A stretch of DNA of 64,000 nt from an uncultured Spirochaetaceae bacterium (GCA_944390015.1 CALXOL010000003.1:62001-126000); one strand, 5' to 3'; shown: positions 8,535-17,377, counted from the first letter of the stretch. Program-made: numbers and translations. The notes: generated by a model not told the origin, from the letters alone.

Positions 8535-9815
8535 ATGTTAAAAAGCATAGAAGAGCTTGATGATTTCTTTCTTTCGTACATGCCCGAAAAGGGAGCAATC
8601 GGGAATCTTAGAGATAACAGACTTGAGAGGATGGAGACTCTGCTTTTTGCCCTTAAAAACCCTGAAAAGAGCTATAAGACGATACATCTGGCTGGAAGCA
8701 AGGGAAAAGGAACGACGGCAACGCTTATCGCAGCAGGGCTTAACACATCTAAAAAGACGGGACTTTACCGCTCACCGCATGTATATGACACGAGGGAGCG
8801 GTTCACGCTCTCAGGCACTTTCTTTGCAGATGATGAATATCTTGAGAGTGCTAACGAGCTTTCATCATATCTTGATAAACTCTCCTTCTCTCCTACCACA
8901 TTCGAGCTTTATACGGCTTATGCCTATCTCCTTTTTAAAAACACGGGATGCGAATATGCCGTGATAGAAACAGGCCTAGGAGGGAGACTGGATGCGACTA
9001 ACACTATTGAAAGCATCATGGAGGTCATCCTTCCAATCGAGCTCGAGCATACCGATGTGCTCGGAGACACCATTGAGAAGATCTCAGTCGAAAAGAGCAA
9101 GATCATAAAGAAAAACAGCATCGTTATCCTTTCCGATGTAACTGAGAAGGCATATAGGATATTCGAGGATGAGGCAAGAAGAGAGGATGCAAAACTCTAT
9201 TCATTCAGGGATGAGATCAGCTCATTCAGCCACAGCGAGGAGAGGGACGGCAGCCTGACATCCTTTTCTCTCGATGGGAAAAGATACGATCTTAAATGTA
9301 GAATCAGAAGCTATGAGATCGGGAAGAACTATGCCCTCTCAATTCTCGCTTTGAAGAGAACCGGTGAACTTACTGAAGATGCCATCAAAGCCATGACGGC
9401 AATTAATATCGAGGGAAGGTTTGAAGAAAGAAGTAACGGCGGTAAGACGACCGTCCTTGATGTGGCGCACACCGCACACAGCATGCAGAACCTGACTGAT
9501 ACGTTCTCCAGGCTTTACGATGTAAAGAAGTCGTGCGTCGTCTACTCATCCCTCAGCGGCAAGGATTATCAAGGCATGCTCGGCATATTGCTTGAAAAGT
9601 TTGACAGTCTGATAATAACGAGCGCAGGCAGTTTCAAAAAGAGCGATCCAGATGAAATATATAATGCAGCGATGAGGATGAAAAGAAACAATCAGATGAT
9701 ATATCTGATAAAAAACGAGAAGGAGGCATACTCCTTTGCAAAACGTATTAGTGATATCATATTGATAACAGGATCGTTCTATCTCGTCGGTCAGTTTGGA
9801 GATGAAAATGCTTAA
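8535..9815 (+). CDS. folC: Folylpolyglutamate synthase / dihydrofolate synthase
   Basis: This 426-residue cytosolic Mur-ligase-type enzyme adds glutamate to (dihydro)folates using ATP. It shows the family's N-terminal SIEELDDFF, the P-loop GSKGKGTTAT, the segment YRSPHV, the motif IETGLGGRLDATN and the C-terminal domain entry LDVAHTAHS, where the family usually has D-x-AHN. I chose the ATG giving MLKSIEELDD. The open frame extends upstream to a TTG, but those codons overlap the promoter. Translation runs into the next gene by 8 bases. Confidence 0.9.
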   Translation: MLKSIEELDDFFLSYMPEKGAIGNLRDNRLERMETLLFALKNPEKSYKTIHLAGSKGKGTTATLIAAGLNTSKKTGLYRSPHVYDTRERFTLSGTFFADDEYLESANELSSYLDKLSFSPTTFELYTAYAYLLFKNTGCEYAVIETGLGGRLDATNTIESIMEVILPIELEHTDVLGDTIEKISVEKSKIIKKNSIVILSDVTEKAYRIFEDEARREDAKLYSFRDEISSFSHSEERDGSLTSFSLDGKRYDLKCRIRSYEIGKNYALSILALKRTGELTEDAIKAMTAINIEGRFEERSNGGKTTVLDVAHTAHSMQNLTDTFSRLYDVKKSCVVYSSLSGKDYQGMLGILLEKFDSLIITSAGSFKKSDPDEIYNAAMRMKRNNQMIYLIKNEKEAYSFAKRISDIILITGSFYLVGQFGDENA

Positions 9816-11205
9816 TTACAGGGAAGTAAGCCTGCTTTTATCGGAAATTCCGTTTCAGAACAGCTATATACAGGACGTGAGGGAGAGCGACTTCCATAGC
9901 TTCACCCTATCCCTCTTCAATAAGGAGGAGAAAGCCTTTGATGTCTATTTTGAGATTGCCACCTCAACTTCGCACTTCTCCATGACTAAAAAGACGAGAA
10001 AGAAGAGCAGGAAAATGCAGCGTTTCACGCAGCTTCTAAGATCAAGGGTGGTAGGTTCAAGAGTAATTGAGGTACGCCAACTTCCGTTTGACAGGGCATT
10101 TTATCTGAAACTAATCAAGGATGAAAAGACAAACTACCTTCTTTTCAGGTTCTACTCCGGCCCTGGGGCTAACGTAATATACTGCGATGAGGACGGCATC
10201 ATAATCGATCTCATGTTCCGCCGTCCAAAAAGAGGTGAGATAAGCGGAGAAAAACTCAAGATTGAAGAGCGCACTGCCCCACCTGAGAAGGATTATCAGG
10301 TAAGAGAGCATGATGAGAATATCAGCTTCAATGAATACATAGACCGCTACTATCTTGAGAAGGAGAGAGGGGAGACGCTTGAGAGCCTGAAAGAGGAAGT
10401 GCTTCGCCAGATGGAGAAGGAATGCGCAGAGATAGAGGGCAACATAAGGCGCTTTGAGGAGAAGATAAGAAACACCAAGGGCTTTGAGGATGAGAAGAGA
10501 ATAGCAGACCTTCTCTCTTCAAATCTCCATCTAGTTAGAAAGGGAGATACGCAGATCTCTGTTACGGATTACATGAGTAACGAGATCATTCACATTCCTC
10601 TCAGGCCAGAGCTGAGTGCAAGGGAGAACCTCGAAAGGTATTACAAGGCATACCAGAAGGATAAAAAGAGCTATGAGACCGCCATCGAGGACTTGAAAAG
10701 ATGGGAGGAAAGGCTGTCTGAGAGGAAAAAGTACTATCAGGGTCTGCTTGAAAGTCCAGATATCAGGAAAATTGGAGAATCCCTAAAGGATAATGGAAAA
10801 AAGGAAACAGAAAGGAGATATCACGGCCCTTCGTTCATCGATTCCGGCTTCACTATAATAGTCGGCAGAAGCAGCAAGGAGAACGACGAGATCCTGCGTC
10901 ATGATGCAAAGGGCAACGACATATGGGTGCATGTCAGGGATTATGCCGGGGGCTATGTGATCATTAAAAAGGATAAATCTAAGGATATTCCGTTCTCCAT
11001 CATCCTGGATGCAGCACATCTTGCTGTGCATTATTCGAAAGCCAAGGATGAAAAAAACGTTGACCTTTATTATACTTATGTAAAATATCTTAGAAGAGCT
11101 AAGGATGCAAAACGCGGACTGGTACTTCCTACCCAGGAGAAGAACCTCGCACTGAGAATCGAGGATGAGAGGATGAGACGCGTTTTGAGCCTGAAGGTGG
11201 ATTAA
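9808..11205 (+). CDS. RqcH/NFACT-family ribosome quality control protein
   Basis: This 465-residue protein matches the NFACT (FbpA/Tae2/RqcH) layout. It has an N-terminal NFACT-N-like domain, a helical coiled-coil middle around residues 185-320 rich in Glu/Lys/Arg, and a C-terminal NFACT-R domain (SGFTIIVGRSSKENDEI, GNDIWVHVRDYAGGYVII). In bacteria such proteins bind obstructed 50S subunits and recruit alanyl-tRNA to tag stalled chains. It is about 100 residues shorter than Bacillus RqcH, so full activity is not certain. The start at 9808 has a GGAG 7 bases upstream, inside the end of folC. Confidence 0.8.
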   Translation: MLNYREVSLLLSEIPFQNSYIQDVRESDFHSFTLSLFNKEEKAFDVYFEIATSTSHFSMTKKTRKKSRKMQRFTQLLRSRVVGSRVIEVRQLPFDRAFYLKLIKDEKTNYLLFRFYSGPGANVIYCDEDGIIIDLMFRRPKRGEISGEKLKIEERTAPPEKDYQVREHDENISFNEYIDRYYLEKERGETLESLKEEVLRQMEKECAEIEGNIRRFEEKIRNTKGFEDEKRIADLLSSNLHLVRKGDTQISVTDYMSNEIIHIPLRPELSARENLERYYKAYQKDKKSYETAIEDLKRWEERLSERKKYYQGLLESPDIRKIGESLKDNGKKETERRYHGPSFIDSGFTIIVGRSSKENDEILRHDAKGNDIWVHVRDYAGGYVIIKKDKSKDIPFSIILDAAHLAVHYSKAKDEKNVDLYYTYVKYLRRAKDAKRGLVLPTQEKNLALRIEDERMRRVLSLKVD

Positions 11206-12701
11206 TGGTTAAGGATACGGAGATAAGAGATCTCATAATAGATGGAGAGGTAAAGACCGCCCTTCATCTCGGTGAAAAAGAGGATAGCCTACCTAGGCAT
11301 GTCTTTCAGGGAGAGAAGTTCGACAGCCTCATCGTAAAAGACGGGAATGTCAGAAAAATAAGATACGGCGCAATCCATAACGAGGGACTAAAGCGTTACG
11401 TATATTTCGACAAGATGGAGATATTCAGTCTTGAGCATCTTTTTACGAGCCATCGTAAGAACGCACTGACCATAATAAGGAACATTGCAATCGCGCTTGA
11501 GAGCGCACCGAAAGAATTCCTTAATCTGGAAACCGGGGTTTTCCCCCTCTATAGGATTTTCATCTATGAGGATGACGGCGCATTCCTCCTTTCCCCTGAT
11601 ATTGGGGACGTACTCTCCCTTTTAAGAAGTGAGAAAGAGAGAAGCGGCGAGATAAACGCGCTCATAAGAAGGGATAGTGAGGACAATTACCGCCTCATAG
11701 CGGAGATGGGAGAACTCCTGTATTATGCGGCAACAGGAAGCCTGCCATATATTTCTGATGATGTAAGACTTTATAAATACAGTGAGTTCCCCCTCACCGA
11801 TGCCCTTAAGATCCTTGGTGATAAGCTTGATGAGAAGACTGCAGGATTCATTAATCTCATTCTCCATGCGAAGAGACAGGAGATGAGGGACATAATGGGA
11901 AACAACAGTCCATCGAAGGCCCTCTCATGGTTCATTTCACGCTCCCTTACCTTAAGCTGGGATCTTGAGGAGAGAAAAGAAGAGGACAGGGAGAGAATTG
12001 AAAAAAGTGAGGCCTTCACCTCTTTCTCGGCAAAAGCCTTCTCAGGGGCAAAGCGTAATACTTTTTTCAGAAAAAGAGGGACTCTGATCTTAATCATCTT
12101 AATCGCAGCGGCACTGACAGGCACTTTCCTCTATGACTATATTACCGAGCTTTTAAGGCCCCCGGTATCGGCAGGAATGGATCAGGAAGGAGTCATCATG
12201 AGCTTCTATCAGGCACAAAATGACCTCATGCTCGATGACATGCTCTCAGCGGTAAAGAAAACAGATGTTCCACAGGAGACCGAGATATCCACACTCTACG
12301 TTACAAGCAGGATGAGAATGGCCTATGAGGTCTACAACCCAATGGTAAATGCTGAGGACTGGATTGCTTCTGGAATGCCGAGCGTAAACCCGGGAGCGAT
12401 AATCTACGGAGTCACAGACATCAGCCTTGAGAGAATCGATGAGGATACGATAGCCGCACACTCAACATGGTATACCCCGTACTCCGAGAGCGGGGACATT
12501 GAGAATGATAGTTCCGATGTTACAGATCCGACATATCTGATGATCTATGAGAATGAGGTAACCCAGGTCTTTGATTTCGAATGGAATGACCGTGGCTGGT
12601 GGAATATCACGGGAGCGGAGATCACATCATTTGAGCAGAAGGATGAACATAGGGTCGATTACATCATGAATGAGGAAAACCCTTCTCTTCAAGAAGCCTA
12701 G
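11205..12701 (+). CDS. Single-pass membrane protein with pseudokinase-like cytoplasmic domain
   Basis: I do not recognise a named family. The first ~270 residues are cytoplasmic, with a run (FSLEHLFTSHRKNALTIIRN, then IAIALESAP and a stretch on TGSLPY) that resembles the C-lobe of bacterial kinase-like folds. No catalytic HRD or DFG motif is visible. A basic stretch leads into one membrane helix near residues 285-305 (TLILIILIAAALTGTFLY), and the last ~190 residues are acidic and extracytoplasmic. Its ATG overlaps the previous stop (TAATG), so it is coupled to the NFACT gene. Its 3' end overlaps the convergent miaA by 38 bases. Confidence 0.6.
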   Translation: MVKDTEIRDLIIDGEVKTALHLGEKEDSLPRHVFQGEKFDSLIVKDGNVRKIRYGAIHNEGLKRYVYFDKMEIFSLEHLFTSHRKNALTIIRNIAIALESAPKEFLNLETGVFPLYRIFIYEDDGAFLLSPDIGDVLSLLRSEKERSGEINALIRRDSEDNYRLIAEMGELLYYAATGSLPYISDDVRLYKYSEFPLTDALKILGDKLDEKTAGFINLILHAKRQEMRDIMGNNSPSKALSWFISRSLTLSWDLEERKEEDRERIEKSEAFTSFSAKAFSGAKRNTFFRKRGTLILIILIAAALTGTFLYDYITELLRPPVSAGMDQEGVIMSFYQAQNDLMLDDMLSAVKKTDVPQETEISTLYVTSRMRMAYEVYNPMVNAEDWIASGMPSVNPGAIIYGVTDISLERIDEDTIAAHSTWYTPYSESGDIENDSSDVTDPTYLMIYENEVTQVFDFEWNDRGWWNITGAEITSFEQKDEHRVDYIMNEENPSLQEA

Positions 12702-13575
12702 CAATCCCCTCAATATCGGACGGGTCAAACCAGTTCACATTATCAAATGAGCGGAAGAACGTCATCTGCCTCTTGGCGTACTGCCTGGTTGAAAGGATTA
12801 TCTTCTCCCTGATCTCATCCTCGCTAAGTCCGGGTATGAAGAACTCCTTGTATCCTATGGCCTGCATCGCGGGCCATGAGGCAACAGCACCCATCTCCCT
12901 GAGTCTTCTTATCTCATCGACAAGTCCCATGGAGAACATCTCGTCTACCCTTTTTTCAATCCTCTCATCCAATACCTTCTTATCAAGTCTCAAACCTATG
13001 ATAAGAGGATCTAATGATGGTCGCACGCTGTTATTCACCTTGAACGACGAAAGAGGCTTCCCACTCTGATAATAAACCTCGATTGCCCGGCTAATACGGT
13101 ATATGTCATTAGCATTTATGCGATCTGCTGAAACGGGGTCAATAGTATGGAGAAAAGAGTAGGCCCACTCCTTTCCCCTTTCATCTATCTCATCCTTTAC
13201 CCTCTTTCTTATGTCCATGTCGGCCTCGGGCGTGGATGCGACTCCGTAGAGAAACTGCCTGAAATAATAGGCGGTTCCACCTGTTAGGAGAGGATAATTT
13301 CCTCTTTCTGATATCTTTTCGATTAAATCTTCTGCAAGAGTGCAGTAAGTTCCGACTGTAAACTGCTCATATGGTTCGAGGATATCAACTAAATGATGGG
13401 GGATACAGCTCTGTGTGAACTTATCGGGCTTAGCCGATGCTATGTCGAGCCCCTTATATACCTGAACGCTGTCAGAATTGATTATCTCGTAGTGATTCTT
13501 AAAAAGTGCAAGGGTCATGGCGGTCTTTCCAACCGCCGTAGGACCGAAAAGCACGATAAGCTTTCTCTTACTCAC
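12664..13575 (-). CDS. miaA: tRNA dimethylallyltransferase MiaA
   Basis: This 303-residue enzyme transfers a dimethylallyl group to A37 of tRNAs reading UNN codons. It shows the P-loop GPTAVGKTAM, the substrate motif INSDSVQVYKGLDIASAKP and the tRNA-binding part with TRQYAKRQMTFFR. The start is a GTG overlapping the end of rpoZ by 8 bases. It is the last gene of the yicC-cmk-rpoZ-miaA run. Confidence 0.93.
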   Translation of the reverse strand: MSKRKLIVLFGPTAVGKTAMTLALFKNHYEIINSDSVQVYKGLDIASAKPDKFTQSCIPHHLVDILEPYEQFTVGTYCTLAEDLIEKISERGNYPLLTGGTAYYFRQFLYGVASTPEADMDIRKRVKDEIDERGKEWAYSFLHTIDPVSADRINANDIYRISRAIEVYYQSGKPLSSFKVNNSVRPSLDPLIIGLRLDKKVLDERIEKRVDEMFSMGLVDEIRRLREMGAVASWPAMQAIGYKEFFIPGLSEDEIREKIILSTRQYAKRQMTFFRSFDNVNWFDPSDIEGIARLLEEKGFPHS

Positions 13576-13759
13576 CCTTTTTGTATTTGATTTCGCCCTT
13601 CAAGGCCTTATCAAGGACATAGGAGACAATCTTATCCCCTTCCTTCTCAATCTCATCCTTGACATCCGTAGAAGCATATATGTTCGCTTCTTTTATAGCT
13701 ACGCATGTCATCTCATAAACATTCTGTTCATTGTCAATCAAGCTATCGAGTGGAATCAC
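13568..13759 (-). CDS. rpoZ: RNA polymerase omega subunit (short form)
   Basis: This 63-residue protein starts with GTG behind AAGGAG. Its residues 1-23 (MIPLDSLIDNEQNVYEMTCVA) fit the omega pattern of an N-terminal segment followed by a conserved helix that binds the beta' tail. The C-terminal part is acidic then lysine-rich. Position supports the call: omega genes often sit after yicC and a nucleotide kinase. The protein is short and similarity is weak, so the call is moderate. Confidence 0.62.
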   Translation of the reverse strand: MIPLDSLIDNEQNVYEMTCVAIKEANIYASTDVKDEIEKEGDKIVSYVLDKALKGEIKYKKGE

Positions 13760-13778
13760 GTGAAACTCCTTATAAGAA

Positions 13779-13796
13779 AACTATATTAATATAGTT
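13779..13796. promoter_or_regulatory. 18-bp perfect palindrome upstream of rpoZ
   Basis: AACTATATTAATATAGTT is a perfect inverted repeat in the 61-base gap between the CMP kinase stop and rpoZ. It has no loop and no U-tract. It could be an operator or an RNA-processing stem separating the two halves of the operon. Confidence 0.35.
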
Positions 13797-13820
13797 GATT
13801 ATCGCTGTTATGTCGATACA

Positions 13821-14345
13821 TCAGCCTCTTTTTTTCTCCGCCTCCCTGATAATCAGGTCAGCTATCTCCTCTGGACGACGGAAATCGGTATCTATTACGA
13901 GATCGGCAATCTTATCGTATTCGTCATTGTCTATCCCATAGATCCTCTTATAGCGCGCCCTATCGTGCTCATCACGCTCCTTGGTCTCTTTGAACCTCTC
14001 TTCAAAAGATCCCCCTTCCCTCTTGAAGATCCTCTCAGCCCTGGTCTTCTCACTTGCTCTGAGATAGACTTTCAGATCGGCCTTCTCAAGCATCCAGATG
14101 GCAAGCCTACTACCAAGCACGCATGAAGGCTCGGCCATCGCCATCTCAACCTGACGGGCATCAAGCTCCTTATCGATGGAATCATCATTCTCTGCCATTG
14201 TGCAGAAAGTCCAGAAGTCAACTCCCCGCTCCTCAGCCATCTGCCTGAAAGTGAAATTTATCATCTTACAACCAAGACGCTCAGCAACAAGCTTACTGAC
14301 CGTCGTGTTACCACAACCGCTCTTACTGGAAATCGCAATCCTCAT
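13821..14345 (-). CDS. cmk: Cytidylate kinase (archaeal/spirochaetal short type)
   Basis: This 174-residue P-loop kinase should phosphorylate CMP and dCMP with ATP. The N-terminal phosphate-binding loop is SSKSGCGNTTVSK, and the C-terminal part has RYKRIYGIDNDEYDKIADLVIDT, a hallmark of the short cytidylate kinases found in archaea and spirochaetes (shown here as family resemblance). It overlaps yicC by ATGA. The gene occupies the slot that guanylate kinase takes next to yicC and rpoZ in many other bacteria. Confidence 0.75.
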   Translation of the reverse strand: MRIAISSKSGCGNTTVSKLVAERLGCKMINFTFRQMAEERGVDFWTFCTMAENDDSIDKELDARQVEMAMAEPSCVLGSRLAIWMLEKADLKVYLRASEKTRAERIFKREGGSFEERFKETKERDEHDRARYKRIYGIDNDEYDKIADLVIDTDFRRPEEIADLIIREAEKKRG

Positions 14346-15208
14346 TCTATGTTCCTCACCTGCTCCCTTATATTCTCAATACTGTCTTTCATGATAACCG
14401 TCATGCTGGAAATCTCAGCCATGCCGCTCTTACTTGCTATGGTATTCGTCTCCCTGTTCATCTCCTGGGAAAGGAAATCGAGACGCTTGCCCACAGCCTC
14501 AGTGCTCTCAAGAAGCTTAAAGTACTCGTCAAGATGCACATAGAGCCTCTTAATCTCCTCATTTATGGAATACTTTACCATCATCAGAGTAACTTCCTGT
14601 GTAAGTCTCTCCTCATCTATCTCCTTGTCACTCAAGAGCTCAGAGTACCTATTTGAGAAGAGAAGCCTGAAATACTGCTCAATCTCCCTGCTCTTTCCGT
14701 TTATCATATCGACAGAGGACTTAAACTCTTTCCCGAGTCTTAGAAGATCCTCGTATGTGCCCCGCCCCTCCCTTTCTTTTGCAGAGGAAAGCATACCAAG
14801 AGCATCTGAGAGTGCCTTCTCAAGCGCTTCTTTATATAGATTCGAATCATCGTTCTTTACAAGCGTTACTACCCCGTCGGCATTCATGTAATCGGAAAAA
14901 GAAGGCTTAAGTCCAGTCTCTTCCTCTATCTTGGAGAATGCTCTCCTATATTCAGAAAGCGTACTTCTATCCACATTTACGGACACTGATGCCTCAAGCA
15001 CCTTTAGGCGCACGCTCAGCTCGATATGCCCACGCCTTGCCACCTTCTTAATCTCGGAATCGATATAACTCTCAAAACAGGATAGCGTGTAGCTGATATT
15101 ATGCTGTATCTCAAGATAACGGTTATTATAGCTTTTGATCTCCACCTCAAGGAGGTAGTCATCATCCTTTACTGCACCATAGCCGTAGCCGGTCATACTC
15201 CTGAGCAT
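14342..15208 (-). CDS. YicC/YloC-family endoribonuclease
   Basis: This 288-residue protein has the N-terminal YicC signature MLRSMTGYGYG and the C-terminal DUF1732 segment (GKRLDFLSQEMNRETNTIAS). Members of this family are reported to act as endoribonucleases in RNA turnover. It has a strong ribosome site (AAGGAGGA) and starts one base after the upstream gene's stop, so it lies in the same operon. Confidence 0.9.
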   Translation of the reverse strand: MLRSMTGYGYGAVKDDDYLLEVEIKSYNNRYLEIQHNISYTLSCFESYIDSEIKKVARRGHIELSVRLKVLEASVSVNVDRSTLSEYRRAFSKIEEETGLKPSFSDYMNADGVVTLVKNDDSNLYKEALEKALSDALGMLSSAKEREGRGTYEDLLRLGKEFKSSVDMINGKSREIEQYFRLLFSNRYSELLSDKEIDEERLTQEVTLMMVKYSINEEIKRLYVHLDEYFKLLESTEAVGKRLDFLSQEMNRETNTIASKSGMAEISSMTVIMKDSIENIREQVRNIE

Positions 15209-15209
15209 A

Positions 15210-15872
15210 CTAATCCTCCTTAACCAGCTCTATTTCAAAGACCGCATCACTTGGCGATATATAGCTAATTATATCATCAATCGTCTTTATATCCACGACT
15301 GCGGAAAGCCTTTTAACAACTGGAGAGAAGATCACCCTGTCCAGTGCCTTTTTAAATCTCTCTTCATCCTTGCCGCCTCTTCTTAGGAGGAAAAGGATGT
15401 CAGCATTCTGGAATGCCGAGGCCAAGGCATGCATATCGTCATACGAATCGAAAGAGAAGATCACAAGAGTCCTGAGAGACGAGCCCCTGCTGCTTATGAC
15501 GCTCCTGATCTCCTTCGCACTCTTTACGCGGAAGAACATGTCACTCTCAAGCTCGATGTTCTCCAGCCTCTTCAGATCAATGCCATATGTACGGCATAAA
15601 GCATATGCGAGATCCGCGCTGTCGGGATCAGGATAGCTGAAGACGATGGACGGATCATAAGAATCGGCATAGAGATTCTCCCCCAGCGCCCTTATATTAT
15701 CTCCATAGACTATGGCCTCACCACCATCAAAGAGGCTTGATGAGATGAAAAGACGCTCTCCATCGCACTCATAACCGGGACAATCCGCAATGACGAAGTC
15801 CTCATTCTCAAGAGACAATCCCCTTACTAAAGATTCGATCTTTTTCTTTCTAAGCAGTGAATATATTCTCAT
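15210..15872 (-). CDS. Conserved protein of unknown function upstream of yicC
   Basis: I do not recognise this 220-residue protein. It starts with a basic segment (MRIYSLLRKKKIESLVRG), is otherwise acidic, and lacks signal or membrane segments. A central stretch (LRTLVIFSFDSYDDMHALAS) alternates strands and helices. The ATG at 15872 lies right behind the terminator of the preceding gene, with no obvious ribosome site. An alternative TTG at 15881 would add three residues. Its stop is one base before the yicC start, suggesting a shared transcript. Confidence 0.65.
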   Translation of the reverse strand: MRIYSLLRKKKIESLVRGLSLENEDFVIADCPGYECDGERLFISSSLFDGGEAIVYGDNIRALGENLYADSYDPSIVFSYPDPDSADLAYALCRTYGIDLKRLENIELESDMFFRVKSAKEIRSVISSRGSSLRTLVIFSFDSYDDMHALASAFQNADILFLLRRGGKDEERFKKALDRVIFSPVVKRLSAVVDIKTIDDIISYISPSDAVFEIELVKED

Positions 15873-15882
15873 AATTAACAAA

Positions 15883-15903
15883 AAACAGCCCCGTCAGAGG
15901 CTG
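15883..15903 (-). terminator. Terminator after the zinc-ribbon gene
   Basis: A short stem (CAGCC/GGCTG, 15886-15903) is followed on the reverse strand by a run of six U. It ends the transcript of the small gene at 15925-16089. Confidence 0.65.
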
Positions 15904-15924
15904 ATTCAAAATAATCAAAGGATT

Positions 15925-16089
15925 TTACTTTGAGAGCTTAGCGTTGCAGCTCTTGCAAACCTTGACCTTCTGTCCATCAATTTCCCTTTCGTAAAGACAC
16001 TTGATGGCAGTTCTCTTACATACAGGGCACTCCGCTCTGCCGTTGTTGAACTGGTCACGGATACCTGTTCCTCTATGCGACTTGGACAT
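15925..16089 (-). CDS. Small zinc-ribbon protein, 54 residues
   Basis: The reverse strand reads MSKSHRGTGIRDQFNNGRAE, then CPVCKRTAIK, and ends with VCKSCNAKLSK. The two CxxC pairs, 23 residues apart, are expected to bind one zinc ion, and the basic N-terminus would suit RNA or ribosome binding. It has a good ribosome site (TAGGAG) and its own terminator, so it is a real monocistronic gene. Function is unknown. It has the feel of a small ribosome-associated protein, but I cannot match it to a named ribosomal protein. Confidence 0.75.
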   Translation of the reverse strand: MSKSHRGTGIRDQFNNGRAECPVCKRTAIKCLYEREIDGQKVKVCKSCNAKLSK

Positions 16090-16189
16090 TCTTAACTCCT
16101 ATTAGAAATTTCTACCTTGAAAATATATCAAATTGGAATCAATATAGTCAATAGAAAAGATGGGAGAGATTCTTCCTGATGGTGGGATA

Positions 16190-17326
16190 ATGAAAAATAA
16201 GTTTTTCTTTGCAACATGCGCTCTGCTGATGGTGCTCCTCGGTACAAGTGACGCACTAAGGGGAATATTCTCCCCCCTCTTTCTAAGCGGATTCGGTTTT
16301 TCTGAATCCATGATAGGCGTGATAGTCTCCGCCTCATACCTTGGAAACCTTGTTTTCCTCCTCCTTGGAGGTGCAATACTCGATAAGATCGGAGTAAAGA
16401 AGAGCATGCTGATCTTCATATCAATGATGCTATTCTCCCTTCTTCTCCTGATTTTCGGATACATATATGCAATACTGATTGCGGGCTTCTTCCTAACATT
16501 GGGACTCTCCACGCTGCTTAACACGAGCATAAACATCGCATCCGACAGTTTCAGCGAGGCAAACTCACTGCCATATCTGAACCTGCTCTTCTTTATACAG
16601 GGTATCGGGACATCGGGGGCTCAGCTGCTTTTATCCCCTTATTCGGAAAGCCAGAATGCATGGACGCTCACACTGCTTTCTATTTCAGTCTTGATGATTC
16701 CAATTCTCATCATGCTCTCAAAAGCAAGACTTGAGACGAAAAAGACGGAAGAAGGGAGGATAGAAGAGACGGCAGGCGGGCGTATCGAGCCTCTTTCCCT
16801 CACATTTTTAATCCTATCTTTAGCATTCTATACCATCGCAGAGCATGGGGTTACAAACTACATCATCAGCTATGGTATCTCAATGGGCAATGAGAGCGCG
16901 TTAATGGGAAAATACCTGGCACTCTACTCTGCTGGGATAATGAGTGGAAGACTCATTCTTGGAAGCCTGATAGCAAAGACAGGTACAAGGAGGATGTTAC
17001 TTCTCTCCCTCACGGTGGGAACCACCTCATTCTTCATGATATTCTTCTTCTCCATGCTACCTCTCACCCTCCTTGCCGGATTCTCAATCTCAATCTTCTA
17101 CCCTACGATCGTCGCTTATTCCCGCCTGTTCGTAAGCAGTAATTACGCATCAAGAGTGACGACGGCTGTTGTCAGTCTTGCAAGCATACTGGACATAATA
17201 TTCAACTTCTCATTCGGCTTCGCAACTGAGAAATTCGGATTCAGCGCTTCAATGCGTATCCTTCCCATCATGATGGCACTCTCTCTTTTATCACTCCTTC
17301 CTCTATTAGCACGGAAAAAGAAATAA
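16190..17326 (+). CDS. Major facilitator superfamily transporter
   Basis: This 378-residue protein has about twelve hydrophobic helices and a short charged central loop near residue 190-210 (KTEEGRIEETAGGRIE), the 6+6 layout of MFS carriers. Motifs such as GGAILDKIGVKKS after helix 2 match the MFS loop 2-3 signature. The substrate cannot be read from the sequence. I start at MKNKFFFA, the first plausible membrane-protein N-terminus. The frame opens ten codons earlier. Confidence 0.8.
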   Translation: MKNKFFFATCALLMVLLGTSDALRGIFSPLFLSGFGFSESMIGVIVSASYLGNLVFLLLGGAILDKIGVKKSMLIFISMMLFSLLLLIFGYIYAILIAGFFLTLGLSTLLNTSINIASDSFSEANSLPYLNLLFFIQGIGTSGAQLLLSPYSESQNAWTLTLLSISVLMIPILIMLSKARLETKKTEEGRIEETAGGRIEPLSLTFLILSLAFYTIAEHGVTNYIISYGISMGNESALMGKYLALYSAGIMSGRLILGSLIAKTGTRRMLLLSLTVGTTSFFMIFFFSMLPLTLLAGFSISIFYPTIVAYSRLFVSSNYASRVTTAVVSLASILDIIFNFSFGFATEKFGFSASMRILPIMMALSLLSLLPLLARKKK

Positions 17327-17350
17327 AAACGGCCAGAGGTTTTCTGGCCG
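17325..17350 (-). terminator. Shared terminator between convergent genes
   Basis: An 8-bp stem (CGGCCAGA 17330-17337, TCTGGCCG 17343-17350) is followed on the reverse strand by a U-rich run. It is a good terminator for the reverse-strand gene at 17378 and a weaker one for the MFS gene. Confidence 0.7.
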
Positions 17351-17377
17351 AGGTTTTGGGGTCTATGAAAAAAGCTT

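Noticed and set aside
16102-16536. Reverse-strand frame of 144 codons opposite the MFS gene
   Set aside because: It is antisense to a clear transporter gene, rich in Arg/Pro/Ser, and lacks a start signal.
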